Notes under the pieces: generated by a model
Told to the model about the DNA's origin: nothing
The model's database searches: none
The model's input: only the letters and a program-made list of their open reading frames with translations
Assembly: GCA_963698275.1 (NCBI GenBank)
Contig: CAVOQE010000007.1
Span: 1 to 64,000 of the forward strand
Length of the DNA: 64,000 bases
DNA from: Anderseniella sp963698275
Lineage (GTDB): Bacteria > Pseudomonadota > Alphaproteobacteria > Rhizobiales > Aestuariivirgaceae
Direction: 5' to 3'
Translations under genes and position numbers: made by a program
Part shown: positions 17,403 to 26,449 of the stretch, in pieces
Layout of the letters: every line of letters starts with the position of its first letter
Position numbering within the stretch: the stretch's first letter is position 1

Positions 17403-18620
17403 ATGGATTACGCAGGCTTTTTTGAACAGCAACTGGCCGGCCTTCGTGACGAGGGCCATTATCGGGTGTTTGCCGATCTGGCACGCCACCAGGGCCAGTT
17501 TCCAAAGGCCTCGCGCTACAAGCCGGACGGCTCGGTCTCAGACGTCACGGTGTGGTGTTCAAACGACTATCTCGGCATGGGCCAGAACGCCGAAGTCATC
17601 GCCGCCATGACCGCAGCCATCAAACAGTGCGGCGCCGGTGCCGGCGGCACCCGCAATATTTCCGGCACCAATCATCATCACGTCGAGCTTGAGCGCGAAC
17701 TGGCCGATCTGCACGGCAAGGAAGCAGCGCTGATCTTCACCTCCGGCTATGTCTCCAACTGGGCCTCGCTGGGCACGCTGGCGTCCAGGCTGCCCGGCTG
17801 TGCGGTGTTCTCCGATGCAGACAATCACGCCTCGATGATCGAGGGCATTCGCCACTCCAAGGCCGAACGCCACATCTGGAAGCACAATGACCCGGAAGAC
17901 CTCGACCGCCTGCTGTCCGCCGTCGATCCGGACCGGCCCAAGCTGGTGGCGTTTGAAAGCGTCTACTCCATGGACGGTGATATGTCGCCCATCGCGGAAA
18001 TCTGCGACGTGGCTGAAAAGCACAATGCGCTGACCTATCTCGACGAAGTCCACGCCGTCGGCATGTATGGCCCGCGCGGCGGCGGTGTCGCCGAACGTGA
18101 AGGCATCATGCACCGGCTCGACGTCATCGAAGGAACGCTGGGCAAGGCCTTCGGTGTCATGGGCGGATACATCACCGCGTCGACGCAGTTGTGTGATTTC
18201 GTGCGCTCGTTTGCGTCCGGCTTCATCTTCACCACCGCGCTGCCGCCGGCCGTGGCAGCAGGCGCCATCGCCTCTATCAAGCACCTGAAGCAATCCGACA
18301 CTGAACGCCTCAAGCAGCGCGAGATGGTGGCGGCGCTGCGCGCCGGTCTCGACAGGGCCGGCATTCCGCATATGCCGAACGACAGCCACATCGTGCCGGT
18401 CATGGTCGGCGATGCGGTCAAGTGCAAGTGGATCTCCGACTGGCTCCTGGACAATGCCGGCATCTACGTGCAGCCGATCAACTATCCGACGGTACCCAAG
18501 GGCACCGAGCGGCTGCGCTTTACGCCGACCCCCTTGCACAGCCATGCCGATATCGAGCACCTTGTCTCCGCACTGAACGAACTGTGGTCCCAGTGCGCCC
18601 TGGCACGCGCGGTCGCCTAA
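17403..18620 (+). CDS. hemA: 5-aminolevulinate synthase
   Basis: A protein of 405 residues that condenses glycine and succinyl-CoA to 5-aminolevulinate, the first step of tetrapyrrole synthesis in alphaproteobacteria. Family blocks are VWCSNDYLGMGQNAEV, GAGAGGTRNISGTNHHHVELE, FTSGYVSNWASLGTLA, FESVYSMDGDMSPIAEICD and YLDEVHAVGMYGPRGGG. The PLP lysine lies in EGTLGKAFGVMGGY near residue 245, and the C-terminus has YPTVPKGTERLRFTPTPLH. I used the ATG at 17403, preceded by GGTGAGGG; a three-codon ATGAGTTGA overlaps the start just upstream. Part of its 3' end is duplicated about 680 bases downstream. The length is normal and the gene looks intact. Confidence 0.96.
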   Translation: MDYAGFFEQQLAGLRDEGHYRVFADLARHQGQFPKASRYKPDGSVSDVTVWCSNDYLGMGQNAEVIAAMTAAIKQCGAGAGGTRNISGTNHHHVELERELADLHGKEAALIFTSGYVSNWASLGTLASRLPGCAVFSDADNHASMIEGIRHSKAERHIWKHNDPEDLDRLLSAVDPDRPKLVAFESVYSMDGDMSPIAEICDVAEKHNALTYLDEVHAVGMYGPRGGGVAEREGIMHRLDVIEGTLGKAFGVMGGYITASTQLCDFVRSFASGFIFTTALPPAVAAGAIASIKHLKQSDTERLKQREMVAALRAGLDRAGIPHMPNDSHIVPVMVGDAVKCKWISDWLLDNAGIYVQPINYPTVPKGTERLRFTPTPLHSHADIEHLVSALNELWSQCALARAVA

Positions 18621-18660
18621 CGAGGCGCGCCAGCATATTCCGCCTCTTATTTCCACAAAC

Positions 18661-18781
18661 TGTCATTGCCCGGCTTGACCGGGCAACCCAGTCTCCACTG
18701 CGTTCCTGAGCGCCGCACTGGTGTGCCAAGTCCTCAAACAACTGCGGATACTGGGTCACCCGGTCAAGCCGGGTGATGACA
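18661..18781. repeat. Palindromic intergenic repeat element
   Basis: The ends are inverted copies: 18661-18692 (TGTCATTGCCCGGCTTGACC...) and 18750-18781, which as its complement begins TGTCATCACCCGGCTTGACC. They match in about 28 of 32 positions. Each arm is itself hairpin-like around CCCGGCTTGACCGGG. This is the style of dispersed alphaproteobacterial palindromic repeats. It sits just after hemA and may act as a transcription end. Confidence 0.8.
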
Positions 18782-18865
18782 TTTCTGAAAAGACGCCAGG
18801 TCCGGATTTCGGTTTCAGCAATTCCCCGGACAGCAGTGTGCAGGCAGTAGGGAATTGCCTGCGGT

Positions 18866-19132
18866 TCAGCTTTCTTGCAGTTCTAGATTTGATATATCGG
18901 GATCATCAGCCAGTGAACTTCTGATCGCTGAACTCAGTTTTTCTACATCTTCGCGAACATCGATCTTCTTGAACCACCTTCTGATAACCGGCTTGTCAGG
19001 ACGAACAAACACGCGCTGGTGATGCAAACCGTTTTCCATCTCTTCGTAGCTGGTGCAACAAACAGCAAGTGTGTACTTGCCCGGATGGTCTATTTCGAGC
19101 CAATGTCCCCAGTCTTCGACAGCGGGACTCAC
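18866..19132 (-). CDS. Orphan ORF, possibly a 5'-truncated gene
   Basis: A reading frame of 88 codons from a GTG at 19132. It continues open upstream for 14 codons with protein-like content (ILPPAFRKLASV) before a stop, with no ATG. This looks like the remaining C-terminal part of a longer gene. Visible features are WGHWLEIDHPGKYTLAVCC, FVRPDKPVIRRWFKKIDV and an acidic tail. No family is recognised. It lies inside the 650-base scar between hemA and a duplicated hemA fragment, so a decayed insertion is likely. Confidence 0.35.
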   Translation of the reverse strand: MSPAVEDWGHWLEIDHPGKYTLAVCCTSYEEMENGLHHQRVFVRPDKPVIRRWFKKIDVREDVEKLSSAIRSSLADDPDISNLELQES

Positions 19133-19204
19133 GGAAGCGAGTTTTCGAAAGGCAGGCGGTAAAATCTCGCCTTACCAGTTCCAGCACGGTCCGATTTTAC
19201 CTTT

Positions 19205-19275
19205 CCGCATTACCCCCTTGCACAGCGCTAGCGATATCGAGCACCTTGTCTCCGCACAACGAATTTGGCCTTGAT
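19205..19275 (+). pseudogene. Duplicated fragment of the hemA 3' end
   Basis: ACCCCCTTGCACAGC at 19212 and CGATATCGAGCACCTTGTCT at 19232 match hemA 18528 onward, separated by a short divergent patch and followed by a shared AACGAA. The fragment corresponds to the hemA codons for TPLHSHADIEHLVSALNEL. It is too short to work and marks a past duplication or recombination. Confidence 0.85.
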
Positions 19276-19335
19276 GCGCCGGCGCCTGCGGGCCTGACGA
19301 CCATCACAAGAACGAAACTGGCAAGGGTTACTCAC

Positions 19336-21022
19336 ATGACAAGAAACGGGGGCCAGTTGCTGGTCGCGTGCCTGAAATCGCTCGGCGCAAGGACCGCGTA
19401 CGGCGTGCCGGGTGAAAGCTATCTGGCGGTGCTCGACGCGCTGCACGACACCAAGGGCGCGCTGGATTTCGTGCTGTGCCGCAATGAAGGCGGGGCCGGT
19501 TTCATGGCGGCTGCCCACGGCAAGCTCACCGGCGAGCCCGGCATCTGCCTGGTGACCCGCGGGCCCGGCGCCACCAATGCCTCCATCGGCGTGCATACGG
19601 CCAGGCAGGATTCCTCGCCGATGATCCTGTTCGTCGGCCAGGTCGGTACCGACCAGCGCGACCGCGAGGCGTTCCAGGAAATCAACTATCGCCAGTTTCA
19701 TGGGAGCATTGCCAAATGGGCGGTCGAGATCGACCAGGTCGAGCGCATCCCGGAACTGGTGTCGCGCGCCTGGGCAACGGCCCTGTCGGGCAGGCCGGGA
19801 CCGGTCGTGGTCGCCCTGCCGGAAGACATGCTGACCAGCCTCACCGATGTCGAGCCGTGCGACCCGATCCTCATCCCCGAGGCCGCCCCTGCGCCCGACA
19901 CCATCACGGCGCTTGAGCAGCGAGCTGTCGAATTCACAAAAACCGTTGATCATCGCAGGCGGCGGCGGCTGGTCCGACGACGGCGCGCGGGCCCTGCAAG
20001 GCTTTGCTGAGGCCAATGACATTCCGGTCCTGGCGGCCTTCCGCTCGCAGGACCTGATCGACAACCTGTCGGACGTCTATGCCGGCGATGCCGGTGTCGG
20101 CATGTTCCCGCAGACCAGGCAATTGATCACTGACGCCGACCTGATCATCGCGGTCAATATCCGCTTCGGCGAAATGGTTGCCGATGCCTGGAGCCTGCTG
20201 GATGTCCCCAACCCGGCCAAGCGCATCGTGCATGCCCATGCATCCGATGCCGAGATCGGCAAGATCTACGCAGCCCATGTGCCGATCCATGCCGGCCCCA
20301 ACAATTTTTCCCGTGCAGTTGAAAAACTCACAGTCAAAGGCAACTGGGCAGGTTGGCGCGAACAGGCCCGCGCCGGTTACCTGGCCTATGTGGACGCGCC
20401 CGCCCAGCCCGGTTCCGTCGACATGGTGGCGGTCATGGCTCACCTGCGCGATGTGCTGCCGGATGATGTGATCATCACCAACGGGGCAGGCAATTTCGCC
20501 ACCTGGCCGGGCCGGTTCCTGCGCTACGGGCCCAAGCAGCGCATGCTGGCACCGCAAAGCGGCTCGATGGGCTATGGCGTGCCGGCAGCGATTGCCGCCA
20601 AGGTCAATCATCCGGACCGGCTGGTGGTGTGTTTTGCCGGTGACGGTGATTTCCAGATGAACTGCCAGGAGCTTGGATCGGCGCGCCAGGCCAAGGCCCA
20701 GCCGGTGATCCTGATCGTCAATAACGGCACCTATGGCACCATCCGGATGCACCAGGAAAAAACCTATCCCGAACGGGTGTCCGGCACCGAGATTGAAAAC
20801 CCGGATTTTTCAATGCTGGCCCGGGCATACGGCTTTCACGGCGAACGGGTCGAGACAACGGCGGACTTCGCCGCTGCGTTCGAACGCGCCTGCGCATCCA
20901 AAACCGGCGCGGTGCTGGATCTGAACGTGTCGGCGGAATCCCTGTCACCACGCCAGACCCTGTCGCAAATGCGCGAAGCAGGGCTTAAGGCTAAAAATCA
21001 GGCAGGTAATCAGCCTGCATAA
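19336..21022 (+). pseudogene. Thiamine-diphosphate-dependent acetolactate-synthase-like enzyme, one frameshift
   Basis: The frame starts at the ATG at 19336 (MTRNGGQLLV) and shifts by +1 near 19938-19942, a run of five A; with four A the protein is continuous at about 561 residues. The N-terminal Pyr domain carries the catalytic glutamate in CRNEGGAGF (Glu51) and VTRGPGATNASIGVHTA. A middle FAD/Rossmann-like domain holds PLIIAGGGGWSDDGARAL. The C-terminal PP domain has the TPP motif GDGDFQMNCQELGSA ... VNNGTYGTI. Related enzymes carboligate or decarboxylate 2-oxo acids. The gene heads a catabolic locus with two amidohydrolases and a peptide importer, so a degradative 2-oxo-acid role is more likely than branched-chain synthesis. 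Confidence 0.85.
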
Positions 21023-21114
21023 CGGCTATGCAGTAAAATTCACGAAACTGCGTGTTGATCTTATCGCAAAACTTGCGCAGTCTTCGCTACCTTTTGAAAC
21101 TTGCGGAGAAGTTC

Positions 21115-22287
21115 ATGCCCACCGTCAACCGCTTTGCCGACTTTCACGATGAGATCACCGCGTGGCGCCGGGACCTGCACGCCAACCCGGAAATCCTGTT
21201 CGATGTGCATCGCACCGCCGGCATCGTGGCCGACAAGCTGAAGGAATTCGGCGTCGATGAAATCGTCACCGGCATCGGCCGCACCGGCGTTGTCGGCGTC
21301 ATCCACGGCAACACCAACAATTCCGGCAGGGTGATCGGCCTGCGCGCCGACATGGATGCGCTGCCGATTCAGGAGATACGCGACCTGGAGCACAAGTCCA
21401 CCATTGACGGTGCCATGCATGCCTGCGGTCATGACGGGCATACGTCCATGTTGCTGGGCGCTGCCAAGTATCTGTCCGAGACCCGCAATTTCGACGGCAC
21501 GGCAATCGTCATCTTCCAGCCGGCAGAAGAAGGTGGCGGCGGTGGCCGCGAAATGGTCGATGAAGGCATGATGGACCGCTTCAACATCCAGCAGGTGTTC
21601 GGCATGCACAACATGCCCGATCTGCCGGTGGGCCAGTTTGCCATTCGTCCGGGCGGCCTGATGGCATCGGCTGACTTTTTCTCCGTCGAGATCGAAGGCA
21701 AAGGCGGCCATGCGGCGCGCCCCAATGGCTGCATCGACCCGGCCATCGTGGTGGCCCAGATCGTCAACGGCTTCCAGACCATCGTGTCACGCAACACCGA
21801 TCCGATCGAAAGCATGGTGATCTCGACGACCCAGATCCATCTCGGCGATGCAGACAATGTGATCCCGCAGACAGCCCGCATGAGCGGCACCGTGCGCACC
21901 CTCAAACCCGAAGTCCGTGACCTGGCCGAACAGCGCATGAAAGCGGTATGCGAGCACATCGGGGCGGCGTTTGAAGCCAAGGTTGAACTGACTTACCTGC
22001 GCAATTACCCGGTGACCGTGAACCATCCGGAAGAAACCGCCTTTGCGGCGTCCGTAGCGCGCCAGGTGGTTGGCGCCGGCAATGTGGACGAGAATACCCC
22101 ACCCGTGATGGGCGGCGAGGACTTCTCCTTCATGCTGGAAGCGCGTCCCGGTGCCTTCATCTTTGTCGGCCAGGGCGACAGCGCCGGGCTGCACCATCCC
22201 GAGTACGACTTCAACGACGAGATTATCCCCATCGGCTGTTCGTACTGGGCACGCCTGGTGGAAACGGCTATGCCGGCAGGCAACTGA
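21115..22287 (+). CDS. M20-family aminoacylase/hippurate-hydrolase-like amidohydrolase
   Basis: A protein of 390 residues from the ATG at 21115, with GGAGAAG upstream. M20 features are WRRDLHANPEILFDVHRTA, LRADMDALPI (metal Asp region), MHACGHDGHTSMLLG, FQPAEEGGGGGREMVDEG with the catalytic glutamate, and PPVMGGEDFSFML near the end. These cytoplasmic two-metal enzymes remove acyl groups from N-acyl amino acids or similar amides. The gene lies 92 bases after the TPP enzyme and 19 bases before a second amidohydrolase, and a dipeptide-type ABC importer follows. Together this suggests uptake and deacylation of an N-acyl amino acid or modified dipeptide. Confidence 0.9.
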   Translation: MPTVNRFADFHDEITAWRRDLHANPEILFDVHRTAGIVADKLKEFGVDEIVTGIGRTGVVGVIHGNTNNSGRVIGLRADMDALPIQEIRDLEHKSTIDGAMHACGHDGHTSMLLGAAKYLSETRNFDGTAIVIFQPAEEGGGGGREMVDEGMMDRFNIQQVFGMHNMPDLPVGQFAIRPGGLMASADFFSVEIEGKGGHAARPNGCIDPAIVVAQIVNGFQTIVSRNTDPIESMVISTTQIHLGDADNVIPQTARMSGTVRTLKPEVRDLAEQRMKAVCEHIGAAFEAKVELTYLRNYPVTVNHPEETAFAASVARQVVGAGNVDENTPPVMGGEDFSFMLEARPGAFIFVGQGDSAGLHHPEYDFNDEIIPIGCSYWARLVETAMPAGN

Positions 22288-22306
22288 ACAAGGAGAACCG
22301 GGGCTG

Positions 22307-23557
22307 ATGGGCAGTATCCTTTTTCGCAACGCCACGCTGGTTGACGGCACCGTAGATGAGGCGCGTGAGGGCTTTGATGTGCTGGTCGAGGACGACCGCA
22401 TCAAGGAGATATCGGACAAGCCGCTGACCGCGCCCTCGGGCGCGCAGGAAATCGACTTGAACGGCAAGACGCTGATGCCCGGGCTGATCGATGCCCATGT
22501 CCACGTCAAGGCGACCATGCTCAATCTCGGCCGTCTCAATGATGTGCCGGTCACCTATCTTATCGCCAGCGCGTCCCAGATCATGAAGGCCATGCTGATG
22601 CGCGGCTTTACCACGGTGCGCGATGCAGCCGGTGCTGATCGCGGCATGGCCGACGCCGTCGATCACAACCTCATCGTCGGCCCGCGCCTGTTCGTGTCGG
22701 GCCTGGCCCTGTCGCAGACCGGCGGGCATTGCGATTTTCGCAGCACCACGGAAGTCTCCACCGTCATCACCTGCGCCTGTCAGGTCTCCGCCCAGCAACT
22801 GGGCCGCATTGCAGACGGTGTCGACGAGTGCCGGCGTGCTGCGCGCGATGAACTGCGCAAGGGCGCCCACCAGCTCAAGATCATGGCAGGCGGCGGCGTG
22901 GCATCGCCGACAGATCCGATCCAGAACACCCAGTATTCGGTGGATGAAATCCGCGCCATCGTCGAGGAGTGCGATGCCTGGCATACCTATGCAACCGCCC
23001 ATGCCTACACGCCGCACGCCATCAAGCGGGTGGTTGAGTGCGGTGTGCGCTGTGTCGAGCACGGCAACCTGATTGATGAAGAAGCTGCAAACCTGATGGC
23101 TGAACGCGGCGTCTATCACGTGCCGACCAGCATTACCTACTTTGCCATGAACAAGCACGGCGCCGATTTCGGCATGCCGGAAGTCTCCATGCAGAAACTG
23201 GGTGAAATCGTCGATGCCGGCATGCGCGCCGTTGAAATCAGCATGAACGCCGGCGTCAAGATCGGTCATGGCAGCGATCTTCTGGGACCCTTGCACAAAT
23301 ACCAGTCCGAGGAGTTCTCATTGAAGGCATCGGTGATGGGCAATCACGGCGCCATCAGGTCCGCCACCATGACCAATGCGGAAATACTCAGGCAGGACAC
23401 CGAGCTGGGTCAATTGAAGGCAGGCTTCAAGGCCGACCTCATCGTGGTGGACGGCAAACCGCTGGATGATATCGGCGTGCTGGAGGGCGATGGAGCCCAT
23501 ATCCCGCTGGTGATGCGCGATGGCATGATTTTCAAGGATGAGCTGGCGGCGGTTTGA
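22307..23557 (+). CDS. Metal-dependent amidohydrolase (imidazolonepropionase/prolidase-like)
   Basis: A protein of 416 residues from the ATG at 22307, with AAGGAGAA upstream. It has the TIM-barrel amidohydrolase pattern: PGLIDAHVHV (metal histidines), TVRDAAGADRG, the lysine in HQLKIMAGGGVASPTDP that is usually carboxylated, ATAHAYTPHAI, CVEHGNLIDEE and the catalytic aspartate in KIGHGSDLLG. Relatives hydrolyse Xaa-Pro dipeptides, N-acyl amino acids or cyclic amides. It is part of the locus running from the TPP enzyme to the ABC importer, so it probably hydrolyses the imported compound or a product of the M20 enzyme. Confidence 0.88.
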   Translation: MGSILFRNATLVDGTVDEAREGFDVLVEDDRIKEISDKPLTAPSGAQEIDLNGKTLMPGLIDAHVHVKATMLNLGRLNDVPVTYLIASASQIMKAMLMRGFTTVRDAAGADRGMADAVDHNLIVGPRLFVSGLALSQTGGHCDFRSTTEVSTVITCACQVSAQQLGRIADGVDECRRAARDELRKGAHQLKIMAGGGVASPTDPIQNTQYSVDEIRAIVEECDAWHTYATAHAYTPHAIKRVVECGVRCVEHGNLIDEEAANLMAERGVYHVPTSITYFAMNKHGADFGMPEVSMQKLGEIVDAGMRAVEISMNAGVKIGHGSDLLGPLHKYQSEEFSLKASVMGNHGAIRSATMTNAEILRQDTELGQLKAGFKADLIVVDGKPLDDIGVLEGDGAHIPLVMRDGMIFKDELAAV

Positions 23558-23660
23558 ACAAGTAGGCAAATCGCAAAGGCGGTATTTGCAGATTGCCCGG
23601 TTTTGGGGTTAGCTGCGGTCAACAAGAGTTTTGGTAAGCAACAGGGAGTAGTAGAAGACC

Positions 23661-25259
23661 ATGTTAGGTAAAACACTTAAAGCATTGCTGGTGGGCACAA
23701 CGGTTCTGGCCGGGGCGAGCGCTGCAAATGCCGAGACTTTCCGGTGGGCATTCCAGGGTGATGCCCAGACACTTGATCCGCACGGGCTTTTTGAAACATT
23801 TACGCTCGGCTTCCAGGGCAACATTTACGAAGGCCTGGTCAAGCGCAATGACAAGATGGAAATGGTCGGCGCACTGGCGGAAAGCTGGGAAAACGTCGAG
23901 CCGACCGTGTGGCGCTTCAAGCTGCGCCCCGGTGTCAAGTTCCATAACGGCAATGATTTTACCGCTGAAGACGTGGTGTTCTCGGTCAACCGGCTGAACA
24001 CCGAAGGTTCCGACATGAAAGTGGTGGCGTCCCTGATCAAGGAAGCCAAGGTGGTCGATGACCTGACGGTTGACATCATCACCCCGACGCCGAATCCGAT
24101 CCTGCCGAACCAGTTCGAAATCTTCTACATCATGGACAAGCAGTGGGCTGAGGAGAACAACTCCACCGAAGCCACCAATGTGAAGGGCGGCGATGAAGGC
24201 AACCATGCCAATCTGAACGCCAACGGCACCGGACCATTTATCGTCAAGTCGCGCCAGACCGGCGTGAAAACCGAGCTGACGCGCAATCCCGACTATTGGG
24301 ACAAGGACATGAAGTCCAATATCACCGAGGCGATCTTTACCCCCATTGCACAGGACGCCACCCGGGTGGCGGCACTGATTTCGGGTAATGTCGACCTTGC
24401 CTATCCAATGCCTGTGCAGGACTGGAAGCGGCTTGAAAGTGCTGAAGGTGTGAAGCCGCTGGCAGGTCCTGAAGCGCGCACCATTTTCCTCGGGTTTGAC
24501 CAGTTGCGCGATGAACTGACCGCCTCGAACGTCAAGGGCAAGAACCCGTTCAAGGACGTGCGCGTGCGCAAGGCGTTCTACCAGGCGATCAATGTTGACG
24601 CCATCAAGGAGAAGGTGATGCGCGGTGCATCAACCCCGGCCGGCCTGATGGTCGCCCCGCAGATCAATGGCTACAGCGAAGCCATGAACGCGCGTTTGCC
24701 CTACGACGTAGAAGCCGCCAAGAAACTTATGGAAGAGGCGGGTTATGCCGACGGGTTTGAAGTGACCATGGATTGCCCGAACGATCGCTATGTCAATGAC
24801 GAGCAGATCTGTCAGGCGTCCGCTGCCATGCTGGCGAGGATCAATGTCAAGGTGAACCTTTTGGCCCAGACCAAGTCGAAGTATTTCGGCAAGGTGCTGG
24901 CCCAGAACGGTTACGACACCAGCTTCTTCCTGCTCGGATGGACGCCGTCGACCTTCGACAGCCACAATGTGATCTCGTCGCTCATCGCCTGCCGCGATGG
25001 CGAAGACAAGATCGGTTCGTTCAATCTCGGCGGATACTGCAATCCGAAGATCAATGAACTGACCGCCAAGATCCAGTCTGAAACAGATCAGGCCAAGCGT
25101 CAGGCCATGATCGACGAAGTGTTCAAGATCCACCAGGACGAGGTTGGCCACATCCCGCTGCACCAGCAGCCTTTGTCATGGGGTGTGTCGGACAAGGTTG
25201 AGGTGGTGCAGCGCCCCGACAACCAGTTCGATCTGCGCTACGCAGTGGTGAAGAAGTAA
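23661..25259 (+). CDS. Dipeptide-type ABC importer, solute-binding protein
   Basis: A protein of 532 residues of the SBP_bac_5 (DppA/OppA) family. Residues 1-24 are a signal peptide ending ASAANA. Typical blocks follow: GDAQTLDPHG, YEGLVKRNDKMEMVGALAESWE, WRFKLRPGVKFHNGNDFTAEDVVFSV in outline, GTGPFIVKSRQ and VRKAFYQAINVDAIK. It binds a peptide-sized substrate in the periplasm for the two permeases and the ATPase encoded downstream. A strong hairpin follows the gene, which could let it be expressed above the membrane parts. Context with two amidohydrolases points to acylated or modified peptides. Confidence 0.94.
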   Translation: MLGKTLKALLVGTTVLAGASAANAETFRWAFQGDAQTLDPHGLFETFTLGFQGNIYEGLVKRNDKMEMVGALAESWENVEPTVWRFKLRPGVKFHNGNDFTAEDVVFSVNRLNTEGSDMKVVASLIKEAKVVDDLTVDIITPTPNPILPNQFEIFYIMDKQWAEENNSTEATNVKGGDEGNHANLNANGTGPFIVKSRQTGVKTELTRNPDYWDKDMKSNITEAIFTPIAQDATRVAALISGNVDLAYPMPVQDWKRLESAEGVKPLAGPEARTIFLGFDQLRDELTASNVKGKNPFKDVRVRKAFYQAINVDAIKEKVMRGASTPAGLMVAPQINGYSEAMNARLPYDVEAAKKLMEEAGYADGFEVTMDCPNDRYVNDEQICQASAAMLARINVKVNLLAQTKSKYFGKVLAQNGYDTSFFLLGWTPSTFDSHNVISSLIACRDGEDKIGSFNLGGYCNPKINELTAKIQSETDQAKRQAMIDEVFKIHQDEVGHIPLHQQPLSWGVSDKVEVVQRPDNQFDLRYAVVKK

Positions 25260-25282
25260 CCACTGATCACCCGCAATCCCGG

Positions 25283-25319
25283 CCGGACCATCCATCAGTT
25301 TGTTTGACGGATGGTCCGG
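25283..25319 (+). terminator. Hairpin after the binding-protein gene
   Basis: CCGGACCATCC (25283-25293) pairs perfectly with GGATGGTCCGG (25309-25319) around a 15-base loop, 24 bases after the stop codon. The following bases are only moderately T-rich. It probably stabilises the upstream mRNA or partly ends transcription. Confidence 0.65.
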
Positions 25320-25332
25320 TTCTCACATCTTT

Positions 25333-25438
25333 CTAGAGCAACATGGGTTCACTTGAACTCATAAAGTTGCGCTAGCACTTTAGAAGCGATCAGGTTTATG
25401 ATTTTTGGTCGATGCGACCAAAATTCATCCTGATCTAG
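25333..25438. repeat. Composite palindromic intergenic element
   Basis: It starts and ends near CTAG. The first half holds the near-palindrome ATGGGTTCACTTGAACTCAT. The second half is a nested hairpin: GATCAGG (25388-25394) with CCTGATC (25429-25435), and TTTTGGTCG (25403-25411) with CGACCAAAA (25415-25423). It looks like a mobile intergenic repeat lying inside the importer operon. Confidence 0.7.
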
Positions 25439-25452
25439 TGTGATTGGACCTG

Positions 25453-26433
25453 ATGCTTACCTTCATTGCAAAACGGCTCGTGCAGTCAATCCTGGTCATG
25501 CTGACTGTGGCGTTGATCGCCTTTTCGCTGTTTCGCTATGTCGGTGATCCGATCAACAATATGGTTGGTCAGGACACAACCCTTGAAGAGCGCGTTGAGC
25601 TCAAGGAACGGCTTGGCCTGAACGACAGTTTCTTCGTTCAGTTCGGCCGCTTTGTGGCCAACGCCGCGCAGGGAAATTTTGGCTTTTCATACCAGCACCG
25701 CAGGCCGGTGTCTGACCTGATCGCGGAACGCCTGCCGGCAACGCTGGAGCTTTCGATCGTGTCGGCATTTCTGGCCATGGCCATCGGCATTCCCATGGGC
25801 GTCTACACGGCGATCCGACGAAACAGTTGGTTGTCGCATTCTTTCATGACGTTGTCGCTGATCGGCATATCGCTGCCGACATTCCTGATCGGCATATTGC
25901 TTATCCTGCTGTTCGGCGTGGTGCTCAGATGGTTGCCCACATTCGGGCGGGGCGATGTGGTTCAGCTCGGCTGGTGGTCAACCGGTCTGCTGACGGCGTC
26001 AGGCCTCAAGTCGCTGATCATGCCGTCCATTACACTGGCGCTTTTCCAGATGACACTGATCATGCGGCTGGTGCGCTCTGAAATGCTGGAAGTCCTGCGC
26101 ACCGACTTTGTGAAATTTGCCCGCGCCCGCGGCCTGGCGGAACGCTATGTGAATTTCGTCGTGGCGCTGAAGAACACCATGGTGCCGGTGATTACCATCA
26201 CCGGCCTGCAACTGGGCTCGATCATTGCCTTCGCCATCATTACCGAAAGCGTGTTCCAGTGGCCGGGCATGGGGCTGCTGTTCATTCAGGCGGTGGGCAA
26301 TGTGGACATTCCCATCATGGCCGCCTACCTGGTGCTGATCGCGTTTTTCTTCGTGGTGATCAATCTGATTGTCGACATGCTGTATGTCGTTGTTGACCCT
26401 CGCCTGCGCGTTGACAGCGCCGGCGGTCATTGA
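25453..26433 (+). CDS. Dipeptide-type ABC importer, permease 1 (DppB-like)
   Basis: A protein of 326 residues from the ATG at 25453; a TTG three codons earlier is possible. It has about six transmembrane segments and the OppB/DppB pattern: an N-terminal YVGDPINNMV loop, a LIGISLPTFLIGILLILLFG segment and the EAA cytoplasmic loop, here FARARGLAERYVNFVVALKNTMVPVITI in outline. It forms half of the inner-membrane channel. The next permease starts 16 bases downstream. The palindromic element and hairpin separate it from the binding-protein gene by 193 bases. Confidence 0.94.
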   Translation: MLTFIAKRLVQSILVMLTVALIAFSLFRYVGDPINNMVGQDTTLEERVELKERLGLNDSFFVQFGRFVANAAQGNFGFSYQHRRPVSDLIAERLPATLELSIVSAFLAMAIGIPMGVYTAIRRNSWLSHSFMTLSLIGISLPTFLIGILLILLFGVVLRWLPTFGRGDVVQLGWWSTGLLTASGLKSLIMPSITLALFQMTLIMRLVRSEMLEVLRTDFVKFARARGLAERYVNFVVALKNTMVPVITITGLQLGSIIAFAIITESVFQWPGMGLLFIQAVGNVDIPIMAAYLVLIAFFFVVINLIVDMLYVVVDPRLRVDSAGGH

Positions 26434-26449
26434 GGATGTGGCACAGGCA

